A stretch of DNA of 64,000 nt from Methylonatrum sp040877625 (GTDB taxonomy: Bacteria; Pseudomonadota; Gammaproteobacteria; Nitrococcales; Aquisalimonadaceae). Shown in pieces: positions 29,180 through 38,965 of the stretch. The stretch is from the NCBI GenBank assembly GCA_040877625.1, contig JBBDNK010000041.1:124001-188000 (forward strand), read 5' to 3'. The notes beneath the pieces are model-generated. The model made no database searches. It saw only the letters and a list, made by a program, of their open reading frames with translations, and was not told the origin of the DNA. A program made the translations under genes and the position numbers. The first letter of the stretch is position 1. Each line of letters starts with the position of its first letter.

Positions 29180-29470
29180 CTAGCCCTCGATCACCGCCAC
29201 GATGTCGTCTTCACGCATGACGAGCAGTTCCTCGCCGTCCATCTTGACTTCGGTACCGGAGTACTTGCCGAACAGCACCGTGTCGCCAACCTTGACGTCG
29301 AGCGGCTTGATCTCGCCGCTGTCGGTGGACTTGCCCTTGCCGACGGCAATGACCTCACCCTTGATCGGCTTCTCGGTAGCGCTGTCCGGGATCACGATGC
29401 CACCCGGCGTCGTGCGTTCTTCTTCCATGCGCTTGATGATCACGCGATCATGCAACGGACGAATATTCAT
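29180..29470 (-). CDS. groS: Co-chaperonin GroES
   Basis: 10-kDa lid of the chaperonin, 96 residues. It starts MNIRPLHDRVIIKRMEEERT; the mobile loop is TPGGIVIPDSATEKP and it ends DDIVAVIEG. AGGAGAGA lies just upstream of ATG 29470. It is the first gene of the heat-shock operon. Confidence 0.99.
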   Translation of the reverse strand: MNIRPLHDRVIIKRMEEERTTPGGIVIPDSATEKPIKGEVIAVGKGKSTDSGEIKPLDVKVGDTVLFGKYSGTEVKMDGEELLVMREDDIVAVIEG

Positions 29471-29521
29471 CTGGATTCTCTCCTGGGGTGTTGATTGATC
29501 TTTTAACCTGAGCGGGTGTTG

Positions 29522-29548
29522 TTAGCACTCACCGCTGGTGAGTGCTAA
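29522..29548. promoter_or_regulatory. CIRCE operator (HrcA site)
   Basis: Exact consensus inverted repeat, TTAGCACTC - 9 bases - GAGTGCTAA, at 29522-29530 and 29540-29548. It lies between the promoter and groES. It indicates HrcA repression of groESL, so an hrcA gene is expected elsewhere in the genome. Confidence 0.97.
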
Positions 29549-29575
29549 TCATAATCACGGATCAGCCACTGTCAA
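29548..29575 (-). promoter_or_regulatory. Sigma-70 promoter of groESL
   Basis: Minus strand -35 TTGACA (29575-29570), 16-base spacer, -10 TATGAT (29553-29548). The -10 box abuts the CIRCE repeat, so bound HrcA would cover the transcription start. The near-consensus boxes suggest a strong vegetative promoter under negative heat-shock control, not a sigma-32 promoter. Confidence 0.88.
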
Positions 29576-29707
29576 TAGCAAGTCTGCTCTGTCGACCAAC
29601 TATGCTGCCCGGCGTGTGGTCGATGTGGGGCCCCCACTGGTACACTTCAAGGGCCAGGGTGCCCCGGGCAGCCCCGGGTCAAACGCACAGCCGGAGATAC
29701 ACCAGAC

Positions 29708-30040
29708 ATGAGCACCGAGCATCTGGTCGGACTGGCCACCTGCCCCAGCATGGATATCGCCACGGAAATCGCCGACACGCTGGTCGACGACTGCCTGGCC
29801 GCCTGCGTTAACATTGTGCCGGGCCTGGTCTCGGTCTATCGCTGGAAGGGCGAGGTACACCGGGATCAGGAATGGCTGCTGCTCATGAAGACAACACGAC
29901 CGGCCTGGCGCAAACTGGAGGAGACCGTTCTGCGCCTGCACCCCGATGAACTTCCGGAAATAATAGCGGTCCCTGTCACAGCCGGCCTGAATGACTACCT
30001 GGCCTGGGTGACTTACCAGACCGCCGGCCGGAACGGCTGA
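29708..30040 (+). CDS. cutA: Divalent cation tolerance protein CutA
   Basis: Small trimeric cytoplasmic protein, 110 residues, implicated in copper/divalent cation tolerance; its molecular role is not settled. Visible family motifs are TCPSMDIATEIADTLVDDCL, AACVNIVPGLVSVYRWKGEV and LLLMKTTRPAWRKLEETV. It is followed after 67 bases by dsbD, as in many gammaproteobacteria, where cutA-dsbD is a conserved pair. Confidence 0.93.
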   Translation: MSTEHLVGLATCPSMDIATEIADTLVDDCLAACVNIVPGLVSVYRWKGEVHRDQEWLLLMKTTRPAWRKLEETVLRLHPDELPEIIAVPVTAGLNDYLAWVTYQTAGRNG

Positions 30041-30107
30041 TCGGGCAGGCACATAAACCAATGAACAACACCCGTTCCCGCCTTACCCGAGGGCTGTCGA
30101 GATACCC

Positions 30108-31970
30108 ATGACCCGCGCGCTGTTCCACGGCCTCTGCCTGCTGTTGTTGCTTGCCGGGTTTTCCGCGCCGGCCGCGGCACAATCGCAGCCCGGTGCAACC
30201 GGCGAAGCCCCCATCTATGACGACAACCGCGGCGGCGGGAGTCTGCTCAGCCTGTTTCGGGGCAGCGGCGACGAACTGTTACCGCCCGAACAGGCATTCC
30301 CGTTTTCCGCCGAACTGGTTGGCGACGATGTCATCATCGCCCGCTGGAACACCGCCGATGGCTACTATCTCTACCGTGACCGGCTGAGCTTCCAGGTACA
30401 GGGCGCGGACATCGCCGGCTACGAGCTGCCGGCCGGCGAGCAGAAGGACGACCCCAACTTCGGGGCCATGGAGGTTTACTACGGCAGGCTGGAGGTCTAC
30501 ATCCGCCTGGCCGAGCCGGCTGCCGGTGACGTCGTTCTCACCGCCGGCTATCAGGGCTGCGCCGATAGCGGCCTCTGTTATCCGCCCATGCATAGCGAGT
30601 TCGACATGGCCGGCGGTACCCGGACCGCCGGTGTCAGTAGCGGAGGGGGCGGAGGAGGCATGCCGCTTCAGGCCGGCGACCGGCTCGGGGCGCTGCTGAG
30701 CGGCGGCAACCTGCCGCTGATTCTGGCCGGCTTCTTCAGCGCCGGCTTGCTCCTGGCCTTTACCGCCTGCCTGTACCCGCTTATCCCGATACTCTCCGGC
30801 ATCATTGCCGGCGACGCGCGTCGCAACAGCGGCAGAGCGCTACTTCTATCCCTGATCTTCGTCCAGGCCACGGCCCTGACCTACGCCCTCGCGGGCGTCG
30901 CGGCCGGGCTCAGCGGCTCGGCGATCCAGGCGGACCTGCAAAGCCCCTGGGTACTTGGCAGTTTTGCCGCGGTATTCGTGGCCCTGGCGATGGCAATGTT
31001 CGGCGTCTTCACGCTGCAGATGCCTGCCGCCGTGCAGACACGGCTGGACAACCTGGCACGTCGCCAGCGGGGCGGCACCTTCATTGGCGCCGGCATCATG
31101 GGCATGCTCTCGGCACTGATCGTCGGCGCCTGCTCCGGCCCGGCGCTGGTTGCCGCGCTGGTGTTCATCAGTAACACCGGCGATGCATGGCTGGGCGGCC
31201 TGGCCCTGTTCGCCATGGGTAATGGCCTGGGTTTACCCCTGTTGCTGCTGGGCACGGCGGCCGGCCACTGGCTGCCGCGAGCCGGGCCATGGATGGTCAC
31301 GGTCCGCCGGGTGTTCGGCATTGTCTTTCTCGGCGTCGCCATCTGGATGCTCGACCGCTTTATCCCGGACCAGGTGACGCTCGGTCTCTGGGCCGCGCTG
31401 CTGATCGGCACAGCGGTCTGGCTGGGCGGCCCGTTGCGAGCCGCAAGCGGCGGCCTCGCGCCGAGGGCCCGGCTATTCGTGAGCGCGGTGCTCGTTATCT
31501 GGGGCGCGGTTCTGCTGGTCGGTGCCGCGTCAGGCGGGCACAGTTTCTGGCAGCCTTTGCAACCGCTGGTGCAGGGTACCGGCCAACAGCAGTCCGTCTC
31601 CTGGCAGAAAGTCGCCACGGTGGATGAACTTCAGGCTGCCGTGCGCCGGGCAAGCGCGGACGGCCGCAGCGTCATGCTCGATGTCTATGCGGACTGGTGC
31701 ATCTACTGCGTACAACTGGAGCAGAGCACCTTCCCCGATCCCGCCGTGCGTCAGGCCACAGCCGACAGCCTCAAGCTAAAGGTGGACGTCACCGCCATGA
31801 ACAGCGCCGACAAGGCGCTGCTCAGCCACCTCAACGTATTCCTGCCGCCGGCGGTGATTTTCTACGGCCCGGACGGCCACGAACGGCGGGACTACCGGGT
31901 GATCGGTTTCATGCCGCCGGAAGAATTCAGCCGCGTGGCCGGCCACGCGCTCAGGACGGACACGCTCTGA
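30108..31970 (+). CDS. dsbD: Thiol:disulfide interchange protein DsbD
   Basis: Carries electrons from cytoplasmic thioredoxin to periplasmic DsbC, DsbG and CcmG. At 620 residues it has a signal peptide (LFHGLCLLLLLAGFSAPAAA), an alpha domain (GCADSGLCYPP), a TM beta domain of about eight helices with one Cys in LAFTACLYPLIPIL and the partner in IVGACSGPALVAAL, and a C-terminal thioredoxin-like gamma domain (DVYADWCIYCVQLE). Its stop overlaps the next ATG by one base. Confidence 0.95.
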   Translation: MTRALFHGLCLLLLLAGFSAPAAAQSQPGATGEAPIYDDNRGGGSLLSLFRGSGDELLPPEQAFPFSAELVGDDVIIARWNTADGYYLYRDRLSFQVQGADIAGYELPAGEQKDDPNFGAMEVYYGRLEVYIRLAEPAAGDVVLTAGYQGCADSGLCYPPMHSEFDMAGGTRTAGVSSGGGGGGMPLQAGDRLGALLSGGNLPLILAGFFSAGLLLAFTACLYPLIPILSGIIAGDARRNSGRALLLSLIFVQATALTYALAGVAAGLSGSAIQADLQSPWVLGSFAAVFVALAMAMFGVFTLQMPAAVQTRLDNLARRQRGGTFIGAGIMGMLSALIVGACSGPALVAALVFISNTGDAWLGGLALFAMGNGLGLPLLLLGTAAGHWLPRAGPWMVTVRRVFGIVFLGVAIWMLDRFIPDQVTLGLWAALLIGTAVWLGGPLRAASGGLAPRARLFVSAVLVIWGAVLLVGAASGGHSFWQPLQPLVQGTGQQQSVSWQKVATVDELQAAVRRASADGRSVMLDVYADWCIYCVQLEQSTFPDPAVRQATADSLKLKVDVTAMNSADKALLSHLNVFLPPAVIFYGPDGHERRDYRVIGFMPPEEFSRVAGHALRTDTL

Positions 31971-32491
31971 TGACACGCTTTTCCACTCCGCTGCTGCTTG
32001 CACTTGCCGTGGTCCTGGGCGCCGGCGCCGGGATAGGCGGCTATTTCGGCTGGCAGGCCTGGGCAGAGCGCGGCCCGGAACAGCGCCCGGAATTCACCCT
32101 GCCGGACCTGGACGGCGAGGAACGCAACATATCCGAGTGGGACGGCAAGGTCGTGGTACTGAACTTCTGGGGCAGCTGGTGCCCACCCTGCGTGCACGAG
32201 ATCCCCATGTTCGTGGATCTCCAGGACGCGTATGGAGATCGTGGTTTGCAGTTCGTCGGCGTGGCCGTGGACCGGCTGGCCGACGCCCGCCGTTTCCACG
32301 ACGAGCTGTCCATGAACTACCCCAGCCTGATCGGTGTACACGACGCCAACGAGATCGGCGAACGTTACGGCAATGAACTCGGAACCCTGCCCTATACGGT
32401 GATCATCGACCGAGACGGCTTCATCGTGCAGAAGTTCGCCCGTGAAGTGGACCGGGAAACCCTGGAACCCGCTATTCTGCCGCACCTCTGA
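31970..32491 (+). CDS. TlpA/ResA-type membrane-anchored thioredoxin
   Basis: Periplasmic thiol reductase, 173 residues. It has an N-terminal anchor (LLLALAVVLGAGAGIGGYFG), then FTLPDLDGEERNISEWDGK and the active site NFWGSWCPPCVHEIPMF, with the cis-Pro in GTLPYTVIIDRDG. Coupling to dsbD (one-base overlap) suggests DsbD reduces it. Likely client processes are cytochrome c maturation or protection of exported thiols. Confidence 0.9.
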   Translation: MTRFSTPLLLALAVVLGAGAGIGGYFGWQAWAERGPEQRPEFTLPDLDGEERNISEWDGKVVVLNFWGSWCPPCVHEIPMFVDLQDAYGDRGLQFVGVAVDRLADARRFHDELSMNYPSLIGVHDANEIGERYGNELGTLPYTVIIDRDGFIVQKFAREVDRETLEPAILPHL

Positions 32492-32681
32492 CACGCGCTC
32501 AGCCATCAGAGCACCCCTCGCGGCATCACGAAATGACGGCTTCGTCACATCCTAACCCGTAACAAACTGCGGCGAACGTCCCAAAAACGGCGGGGATATG
32601 TAGACACCCGCAAACGTTTCCTTCAAACTCTTTACTGGTGCCCGCCGGATGATTACCGGCGGCTTGTCGTTTGGGGGGTAC

Positions 32682-33131
32682 ATGCGCAAGGTCCTGGTGG
32701 TCCACGGACCAAATCTGAACCTGCTGGGCTCCCGTGAGCCCGCCGTATACGGCACCGACACGCTGGACGCCATCAACCGGCGCCTGACGGAACGGGGCAA
32801 GGGTCTGGGGCTGAGCATCGATACCTTCCAGAGCAATGGCGAAGGCGCATTGGTGGACCGCATTCACCAGGCATCACGTGACAGTGTGGAATTCGTCATC
32901 ATCAACCCGGCGGCCTATACGCACACCAGCGTGGCGCTTCGGGATGCTCTGCTCGGTACCGCACTGCCCTTTATCGAGATACACCTGTCAAACATTCATG
33001 CGCGCGAGGCCTTTCGCCGGCAGTCATGGCTGTCGGACGTAGCCGCAGGCGTCATCTGCGGCTTCGGGGCTCATGGCTACGAACTCGCCGTCGACGCCGC
33101 CGCGCACTACCTGGCAGCAAACAAGAGATAG
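32682..33131 (+). CDS. aroQ: 3-dehydroquinate dehydratase, type II
   Basis: Third step of the shikimate pathway, dodecameric. It is 149 residues. MRKVLVVHGPNLNLLGSREP contains the N-terminal signature, YTHTSVALRDAL the substrate-binding loop and EIHLSNIHAREAFRRQSW the His region. ATG 32682 directly follows a GGGGGG run that would serve as ribosome binding site. accB follows after 7 bases, the common aroQ-accB-accC order. Confidence 0.96.
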   Translation: MRKVLVVHGPNLNLLGSREPAVYGTDTLDAINRRLTERGKGLGLSIDTFQSNGEGALVDRIHQASRDSVEFVIINPAAYTHTSVALRDALLGTALPFIEIHLSNIHAREAFRRQSWLSDVAAGVICGFGAHGYELAVDAAAHYLAANKR

Positions 33132-33138
33132 GTCGTTC

Positions 33139-33612
33139 ATGGATATCCGTAAGATAAAGCGCCTCATCGAGTTGCTGGAAGAATCCGGCATCAACGAGAT
33201 CGAGATCCGGGAAGGCGAGGAATCCGTCCGCATCAGCCGCGGCAATGGCATGCAAGTGGCGCAGATGCACGCCCCCATGATGCAGCAGCACCCGGGCATG
33301 TACGCCGCGCCGGAACCTGCCGCGCCGGCAACACCCGCCCCCGATCTGACCGAAGAGCCGGAAGGCGGGCTGCCGAACGGACACAGCGTCCGCTCGCCGA
33401 TGGTCGGCACCTTCTACCGCGCGCCGGCGCCGGGCGCCAAGGCCTTTGTCGATGTCGGCCAGCGGGTCAAGGTGGGCGATACGTTGTGCATCGTCGAGGC
33501 CATGAAGATGCTCAACCAGATTGAATCCGACAAGGAAGGAACCGTCGCCGCGATTCTTCTCGAAGACGGCCAGCCGGTGGAGTACGACCAGCCGCTGTTC
33601 ATTATTCAATAA
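33139..33612 (+). CDS. accB: Biotin carboxyl carrier protein of acetyl-CoA carboxylase
   Basis: Carries carboxybiotin for fatty acid synthesis. It is 157 residues with an N-terminal segment (MDIRKIKRLIELLEESGINE), a flexible Pro/Ala linker and a C-terminal biotinyl domain with the biotinylated Lys in VEAMKMLNQIE. ATG 33139 is used because the longer frame runs back into aroQ. accC follows 14 bases later. Confidence 0.97.
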   Translation: MDIRKIKRLIELLEESGINEIEIREGEESVRISRGNGMQVAQMHAPMMQQHPGMYAAPEPAAPATPAPDLTEEPEGGLPNGHSVRSPMVGTFYRAPAPGAKAFVDVGQRVKVGDTLCIVEAMKMLNQIESDKEGTVAAILLEDGQPVEYDQPLFIIQ

Positions 33613-33626
33613 CCCGGATCACCCCC

Positions 33627-34970
<1,344 letters not shown>

Positions 34971-34974
34971 TCAC

Positions 34975-35012
34975 GCCTCTACCCCGGCGGTCACGACCGA
35001 CCGGGTAGAGGC
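34975..35012. terminator. Hairpin after accC
   Basis: Ten-bp stem GCCTCTACCC / GGGTAGAGGC (34975-34984, 35003-35012), with a smaller inner stem (CGGTCACGACCG). There is no T-run, so it may act as a 3' stabiliser or a weak terminator. Confidence 0.55.
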
Positions 35013-35128
35013 TGCGGAATGCACTGTTGCGTAAGCACGACGTCTTGAAGCCAGGCACATCAGGCTTTCTAATAGGCTCACCGGAAGAAACCCCTGCCGG
35101 AGCCACCAGAATCACCAGGAGACGACCA

Positions 35129-35701
35129 ATGCTTCGCCGCTGCGCTATTGCCGCCATGCTGTTTGCCGCCACCACCGCCGCCAGCCAGGCTTCGGAACTC
35201 GAGTTTGCCGTCAGCGACGAAATGGCGGAGGTACTGGCTGCGGGGCGCACCTCGCCAGACGCCAGCCAGAACAGCCGCTTCGGCGGCGGCATTCTTTTCA
35301 ACGACGAAGACGACCTGATGGGAACCCTTTTCCTGCAGGTGAACAACCGTGGCTCGGGCCGCTGGCAACCGGTGACCTTCGGTGTCGGCGCCAAGGCCTA
35401 TGTCGCGGACCTGGACAGGGCCGACAAGACAGTCGGTGCGCTGGGGCTCGGAGGCGATATCGGCATCGGCATCCCCGCCGGCATCCCCATGTCGATCATA
35501 CTGCAGGGCTACCTTTCCCCCACGATCACCACCAGCGGTAACGCCAAGCGGGTCACTGACGTCATGGTCCGGCTGGAAGCGGAAGTCACCCGCGGCGCCC
35601 ACGCCTTCCTGGGCTACCGCCGCATCAAGGTTCACTCCAACGAATTCCGTGACACCTTGATCGATGATGGCCCGCACGCCGGCATCCGGCTGCAGTTCTA
35701 G
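35129..35701 (+). CDS. YfaZ-type outer membrane protein
   Basis: Predicted outer-membrane beta-barrel of 190 residues with signal peptide CAIAAMLFAATTAASQAS. Alternating strands follow, such as RFGGGILFNDEDDLMGTLFL, GGDIGIGIPAGIPMSIILQG and HAFLGYRRIKVHS, and it ends in Phe (IRLQF), the BAM recognition end. ATG 35129 has AGGAG 8 bases upstream. The YfaZ family has no firmly assigned function. Monocistronic by context. Confidence 0.75.
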   Translation: MLRRCAIAAMLFAATTAASQASELEFAVSDEMAEVLAAGRTSPDASQNSRFGGGILFNDEDDLMGTLFLQVNNRGSGRWQPVTFGVGAKAYVADLDRADKTVGALGLGGDIGIGIPAGIPMSIILQGYLSPTITTSGNAKRVTDVMVRLEAEVTRGAHAFLGYRRIKVHSNEFRDTLIDDGPHAGIRLQF

Positions 35702-35712
35702 GAAGAGACCAC

Positions 35713-35741
35713 CCTCCGGCGGCAATCACGACCGCCGGAGG
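35713..35741. terminator. Strong hairpin between convergent genes
   Basis: Perfect 10-bp stem CCTCCGGCGG / CCGCCGGAGG (35713-35722, 35732-35741) with a 9-base loop, between the ends of the YfaZ-type gene and the TauE-type gene. No U-tract. Position suggests a bidirectional barrier. Confidence 0.65.
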
Positions 35742-35753
35742 TCATGCGACCGA

Positions 35754-36542
35754 TCACCCCACCATCAGCTTCACTGCCACCGCGGCCAGGAATATCGCAA
35801 ACATCCGCTGCAGCGCCAGCTGAGGCAGCCGATGCGCCAGCCGGGCACCCAGGGGTGCCACCAGCACCCCGGCCAGGGCAATGCCGGCCACTGCCGGCCA
35901 GTAGACATAACCGGTAGTCAGGGGTGGCAGCGCGGGGTTGTTCCAACCGGTGACCATGTACCCGAGCGTGCCGGCGGCGGCAATAGGGAAACCGCAAGCC
36001 GCGGACGTGCCCACCGCCTGCCGGATCGCCACCCCGCAGCGGCATAGAAACGGGGTCGTCAATGCACCGCCGCCAACGCCCACGAGGGCGGATAAGAGGC
36101 CGATCGCGCTGCCGACCAGCAGCAGCCCGGCCGTGCCGGGCAAGGTGCCGGCAACCCGCGGGCGAAGATTCAGGCCCATTTTCACGGCCATCGTCACCAG
36201 AAATACGGCAAACACCAGCTGCAACAGCCCGGCGCTCATGCTGTCTGCAAGGTAGGCTCCCAGCAGGGCGCCGCCGACGATACCCGGAGTCAGCCGCAAG
36301 GCTGCCGACCAGAGCACGCCGTCATGCCCCCAGTGGGCCCGGATCGATGACACCGAGGTAATCATGATCACCGCCAGCGAGCCGGCTACCGCCATGTGCA
36401 TCATGACGTCGGCGGATACGCCCTGGGCCGTGAACACCAGCAACAGCACCGGCACGATCACGGCGCCGCCGCCCACCCCGAAAAGGCCCGACAGAAAGCC
36501 CGACACACAGCCGGCCAGCAAATAAATCACGATCGCGCCCAC
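35754..36542 (-). CDS. TauE/SafE-family sulfite/anion exporter
   Basis: Polytopic membrane protein, 262 residues, with about eight TM segments in two repeats: LLAGCVSGFLSGLFGVGGGA early and VGSAIGLLSALVGVGGGALT later, both with the GxGGG family motif. GTG 36542 is preferred, with a GGGGGGG run 5 bases upstream. Family members export sulfite, sulfoacetate or related anions. The substrate here is unknown, and no sulfur-oxidation genes adjoin it. Confidence 0.85.
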   Translation of the reverse strand: MGAIVIYLLAGCVSGFLSGLFGVGGGAVIVPVLLLVFTAQGVSADVMMHMAVAGSLAVIMITSVSSIRAHWGHDGVLWSAALRLTPGIVGGALLGAYLADSMSAGLLQLVFAVFLVTMAVKMGLNLRPRVAGTLPGTAGLLLVGSAIGLLSALVGVGGGALTTPFLCRCGVAIRQAVGTSAACGFPIAAAGTLGYMVTGWNNPALPPLTTGYVYWPAVAGIALAGVLVAPLGARLAHRLPQLALQRMFAIFLAAVAVKLMVG

Positions 36543-36702
36543 TTCACCCCCCCGGTGCCGGCAACAGCGGCCACCATACCGCATTTGCGGGCCGAGAATG
36601 GCGGCGACAGGCGGCCCATAGGCGGTGCAATGCCAACGCATGCGCCTGCTTCCATTACAATGACGCTCTCACTTCAGGATTACGCGCCACAGGAGTAATG
36701 AA

Positions 36703-37662
36703 ATGCGTATGCAACGCGTCTGTATTCTGGGAGGCACCGGTTTTATCGGTGGCCACCTGGTCAACCGGCTCCGGGAGGACGGCATCGACAGCCGGGTATT
36801 GACCCGCAGCCGCGAGCGCAACCGGCATCTGCTGGTGGTCCCGGGGCTGGAATTGATCGAGGCCGACATTTTCGATCGCGACGCGCTGGTTGAGCAGTTT
36901 ACCGGCATGGACGCCGTCATTAACCTGACCGGCATTCTCAACGAGAAGGGCTTTGACGGCAGTGGTTTTCGCCGTGTCCACGTCGACCTGACCCGCACCG
37001 TTATCGAAGCCTGTCATACGGCCGGAGTCAGCCGTTTCGTGCAGATGAGCGCGCTGGGTGCCGACGCCGAAAACGGCCCCAGTCACTATCAGCGCAGCAA
37101 GGGCGAGGGCGAGCGGCTGGCACTGGAAGCCCAGGCCCCGCATTTTGCGGTGACCGTATTCCGGCCCTCCGTGGTGTTCGGCCCCGACGACAGCTTCTTC
37201 AACCGCTTCGTCAATCTGCTGCGCATGGCGCCGGTGTTCCCGCTGCCGACACCCAACGCCCGGTTTGCCCCGGTTTTCGTCGGCGATGTCACCGAGGCCT
37301 TTGCCCGCTGCCTGACCGAGCGCGCCAGCTTCGGCCGCAGCTACGAGCTCTGCGGGCCGGAGGTCTACACGATGCGGGAGCTGGTGGAGTACACCGCGCG
37401 TATTGCCGGCCTCAAACGCATCATCTTCGGCTGCGGCGATGGCCTGTCGAAACTGCAGGCACGGGTAATGCAACGGGTGCCGGGCAAGCCGTATTCCATG
37501 GATAACTACCTGTCAGCAACCGTGGATAACGTCTGCAGCCATGGCGGACTGGCGGATCTCGGCATTCACCCGACCGCGATCGACGCCGTCGTGCCGGGCT
37601 ACCTGTCATCGCGCCGCACGCGCATGCAGTACAACCAGTTCCGGCGCACCGCGCGGCGCTGA
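36703..37662 (+). CDS. NAD(P)-dependent epimerase, complex I NDUFA9-like family
   Basis: Extended/atypical short-chain dehydrogenase of 319 residues. The Rossmann loop VCILGGTGFIGGHLVNRLRE is at the N-terminus. The catalytic YxxxK form is SHYQRSKGEGERLAL, and VTVFRPSVVFGPDDSFFNRF is typical of NDUFA9-like proteins. The mitochondrial relative is a complex I accessory subunit; bacterial function is uncertain. cca follows after 7 bases, a frequent neighbour in gammaproteobacteria. Confidence 0.85.
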   Translation: MRMQRVCILGGTGFIGGHLVNRLREDGIDSRVLTRSRERNRHLLVVPGLELIEADIFDRDALVEQFTGMDAVINLTGILNEKGFDGSGFRRVHVDLTRTVIEACHTAGVSRFVQMSALGADAENGPSHYQRSKGEGERLALEAQAPHFAVTVFRPSVVFGPDDSFFNRFVNLLRMAPVFPLPTPNARFAPVFVGDVTEAFARCLTERASFGRSYELCGPEVYTMRELVEYTARIAGLKRIIFGCGDGLSKLQARVMQRVPGKPYSMDNYLSATVDNVCSHGGLADLGIHPTAIDAVVPGYLSSRRTRMQYNQFRRTARR

Positions 37663-37669
37663 GGGTGAC

Positions 37670-38965
37670 ATGACAGCCGACACCACCACACACGGACTCG
37701 ACATCTATCTGGTCGGAGGCGCGGTACGCGATCAGCTGCTCGACCGCCCCGTGACCGAGCGCGACTGGGTCGTCGTCGGCACCACGCCGGACGAAATGTT
37801 GCGCCGGGGATTCAAGCCGGTCGGCAAGGATTTCCCGGTATTCCTCCACCCTCGCACCGCCGAGGAGTACGCCCTGGCGCGCACCGAGCGCAAGACCGGC
37901 CCCGGCTATCACGGCTTCACCATGCATGCGGCCCCGGACGTCACCCTGGAGCAGGACCTGCAGCGACGGGATTTGACCGTCAATGCCATGGCGCAGACCC
38001 CGGACGGCGCACTGGTGGACCCCTTCGATGGTCACACGGATCTCCGCAACCGGGTTCTGCGGCACGTGTCCGATGCCTTCGCCGAAGACCCGGTGCGCAT
38101 CCTGCGGCTGGCACGCTTTGCCGCCCGTTATGCACCGCTCGGGTTTCAACCGGCCACGGAAACGCTGGCGCTGGCGAGCCGCATGGTCGACGACGGTGAG
38201 GTGGACAGCCTGGTGCCTGAACGGGTATGGCAGGAACTGTCACGGGCGCTGGGCGAGGATCGTCCGGATGTCTTCATACGCGTGCTCCGGGACTGCGGCG
38301 CGCTGGCCAGGCTGTTTCCCGCACTGGATGCGCTGTTCGGCGTCCCTCAGTCACCCGAGCATCACCCGGAGATCGATACCGGTGAGCACACCCTGCTGGT
38401 GCTTCAGCAGGCCGTGCGGCTGGGCGGTGGCCTGGATGTGCGCTTCGCGGCCCTGGTCCACGACCTGGGCAAGGGCGCCACACCCCGGCAGGAATGGCCC
38501 CGCCACCTGCGACATGAGCACCGGGGGGTACCTCTGGTGAAAGCACTGTGCGAACGTTACCGCGTGCCCCGCAACACGCGGGACCTCGCCGTGCTGGTGA
38601 CGCGTGAACATCTCAACTGTCACCGAGCCCTGGAACTGCGGCCGGACACCATTCTGCGCCTGCTGGAATCGGCGGACGCCTTTCGCCGGCCGGAGCGCTT
38701 TCAGCAGTTCCTGCTGGCTTGCGAGGCAGACGCGCGCGGGCGCACCGGCCTGGAGGAGCGGCCCTATCCTCAGGCCGAACGACTGGCCGAGTGCCTGGCC
38801 CGTGCGGCAACCGTGGATGGCGGGCAGTTTGCGAAGGAAGGGTTGCAGGGCAAGGCCATCGCCGAAGCGGTGCGCCGCGCACGGCTGCAGCAAATCGGTG
38901 AAGCGCGCGGCGCGATAGTCAGCCGGCCACCGCCCGGGACGGACGGTCAAGACGGAAAAGAGTGA
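37670..38965 (+). CDS. cca: CCA tRNA nucleotidyltransferase with HD domain
   Basis: Builds or repairs the tRNA 3' CCA end. It is 431 residues, of the bacterial multifunctional type. The nucleotidyltransferase head has IYLVGGAVRDQLLDRPVTER and DWVVVG, with the RRD motif in LQRRDLTVNAMAQ. A C-terminal HD phosphohydrolase domain is present (RFAALVHDLGKG), as in E. coli. ATG 37670 is chosen; the frame runs back into the preceding gene. The last 47 bases overlap the convergent cyclase gene. Confidence 0.94.
   Translation: MTADTTTHGLDIYLVGGAVRDQLLDRPVTERDWVVVGTTPDEMLRRGFKPVGKDFPVFLHPRTAEEYALARTERKTGPGYHGFTMHAAPDVTLEQDLQRRDLTVNAMAQTPDGALVDPFDGHTDLRNRVLRHVSDAFAEDPVRILRLARFAARYAPLGFQPATETLALASRMVDDGEVDSLVPERVWQELSRALGEDRPDVFIRVLRDCGALARLFPALDALFGVPQSPEHHPEIDTGEHTLLVLQQAVRLGGGLDVRFAALVHDLGKGATPRQEWPRHLRHEHRGVPLVKALCERYRVPRNTRDLAVLVTREHLNCHRALELRPDTILRLLESADAFRRPERFQQFLLACEADARGRTGLEERPYPQAERLAECLARAATVDGGQFAKEGLQGKAIAEAVRRARLQQIGEARGAIVSRPPPGTDGQDGKE

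Noticed and set aside
34975..35012. Hairpin after accC as a classical intrinsic terminator
   Set aside because: The stem is good, but no U-tract follows on the plus strand. It is listed only as a hairpin of uncertain role.
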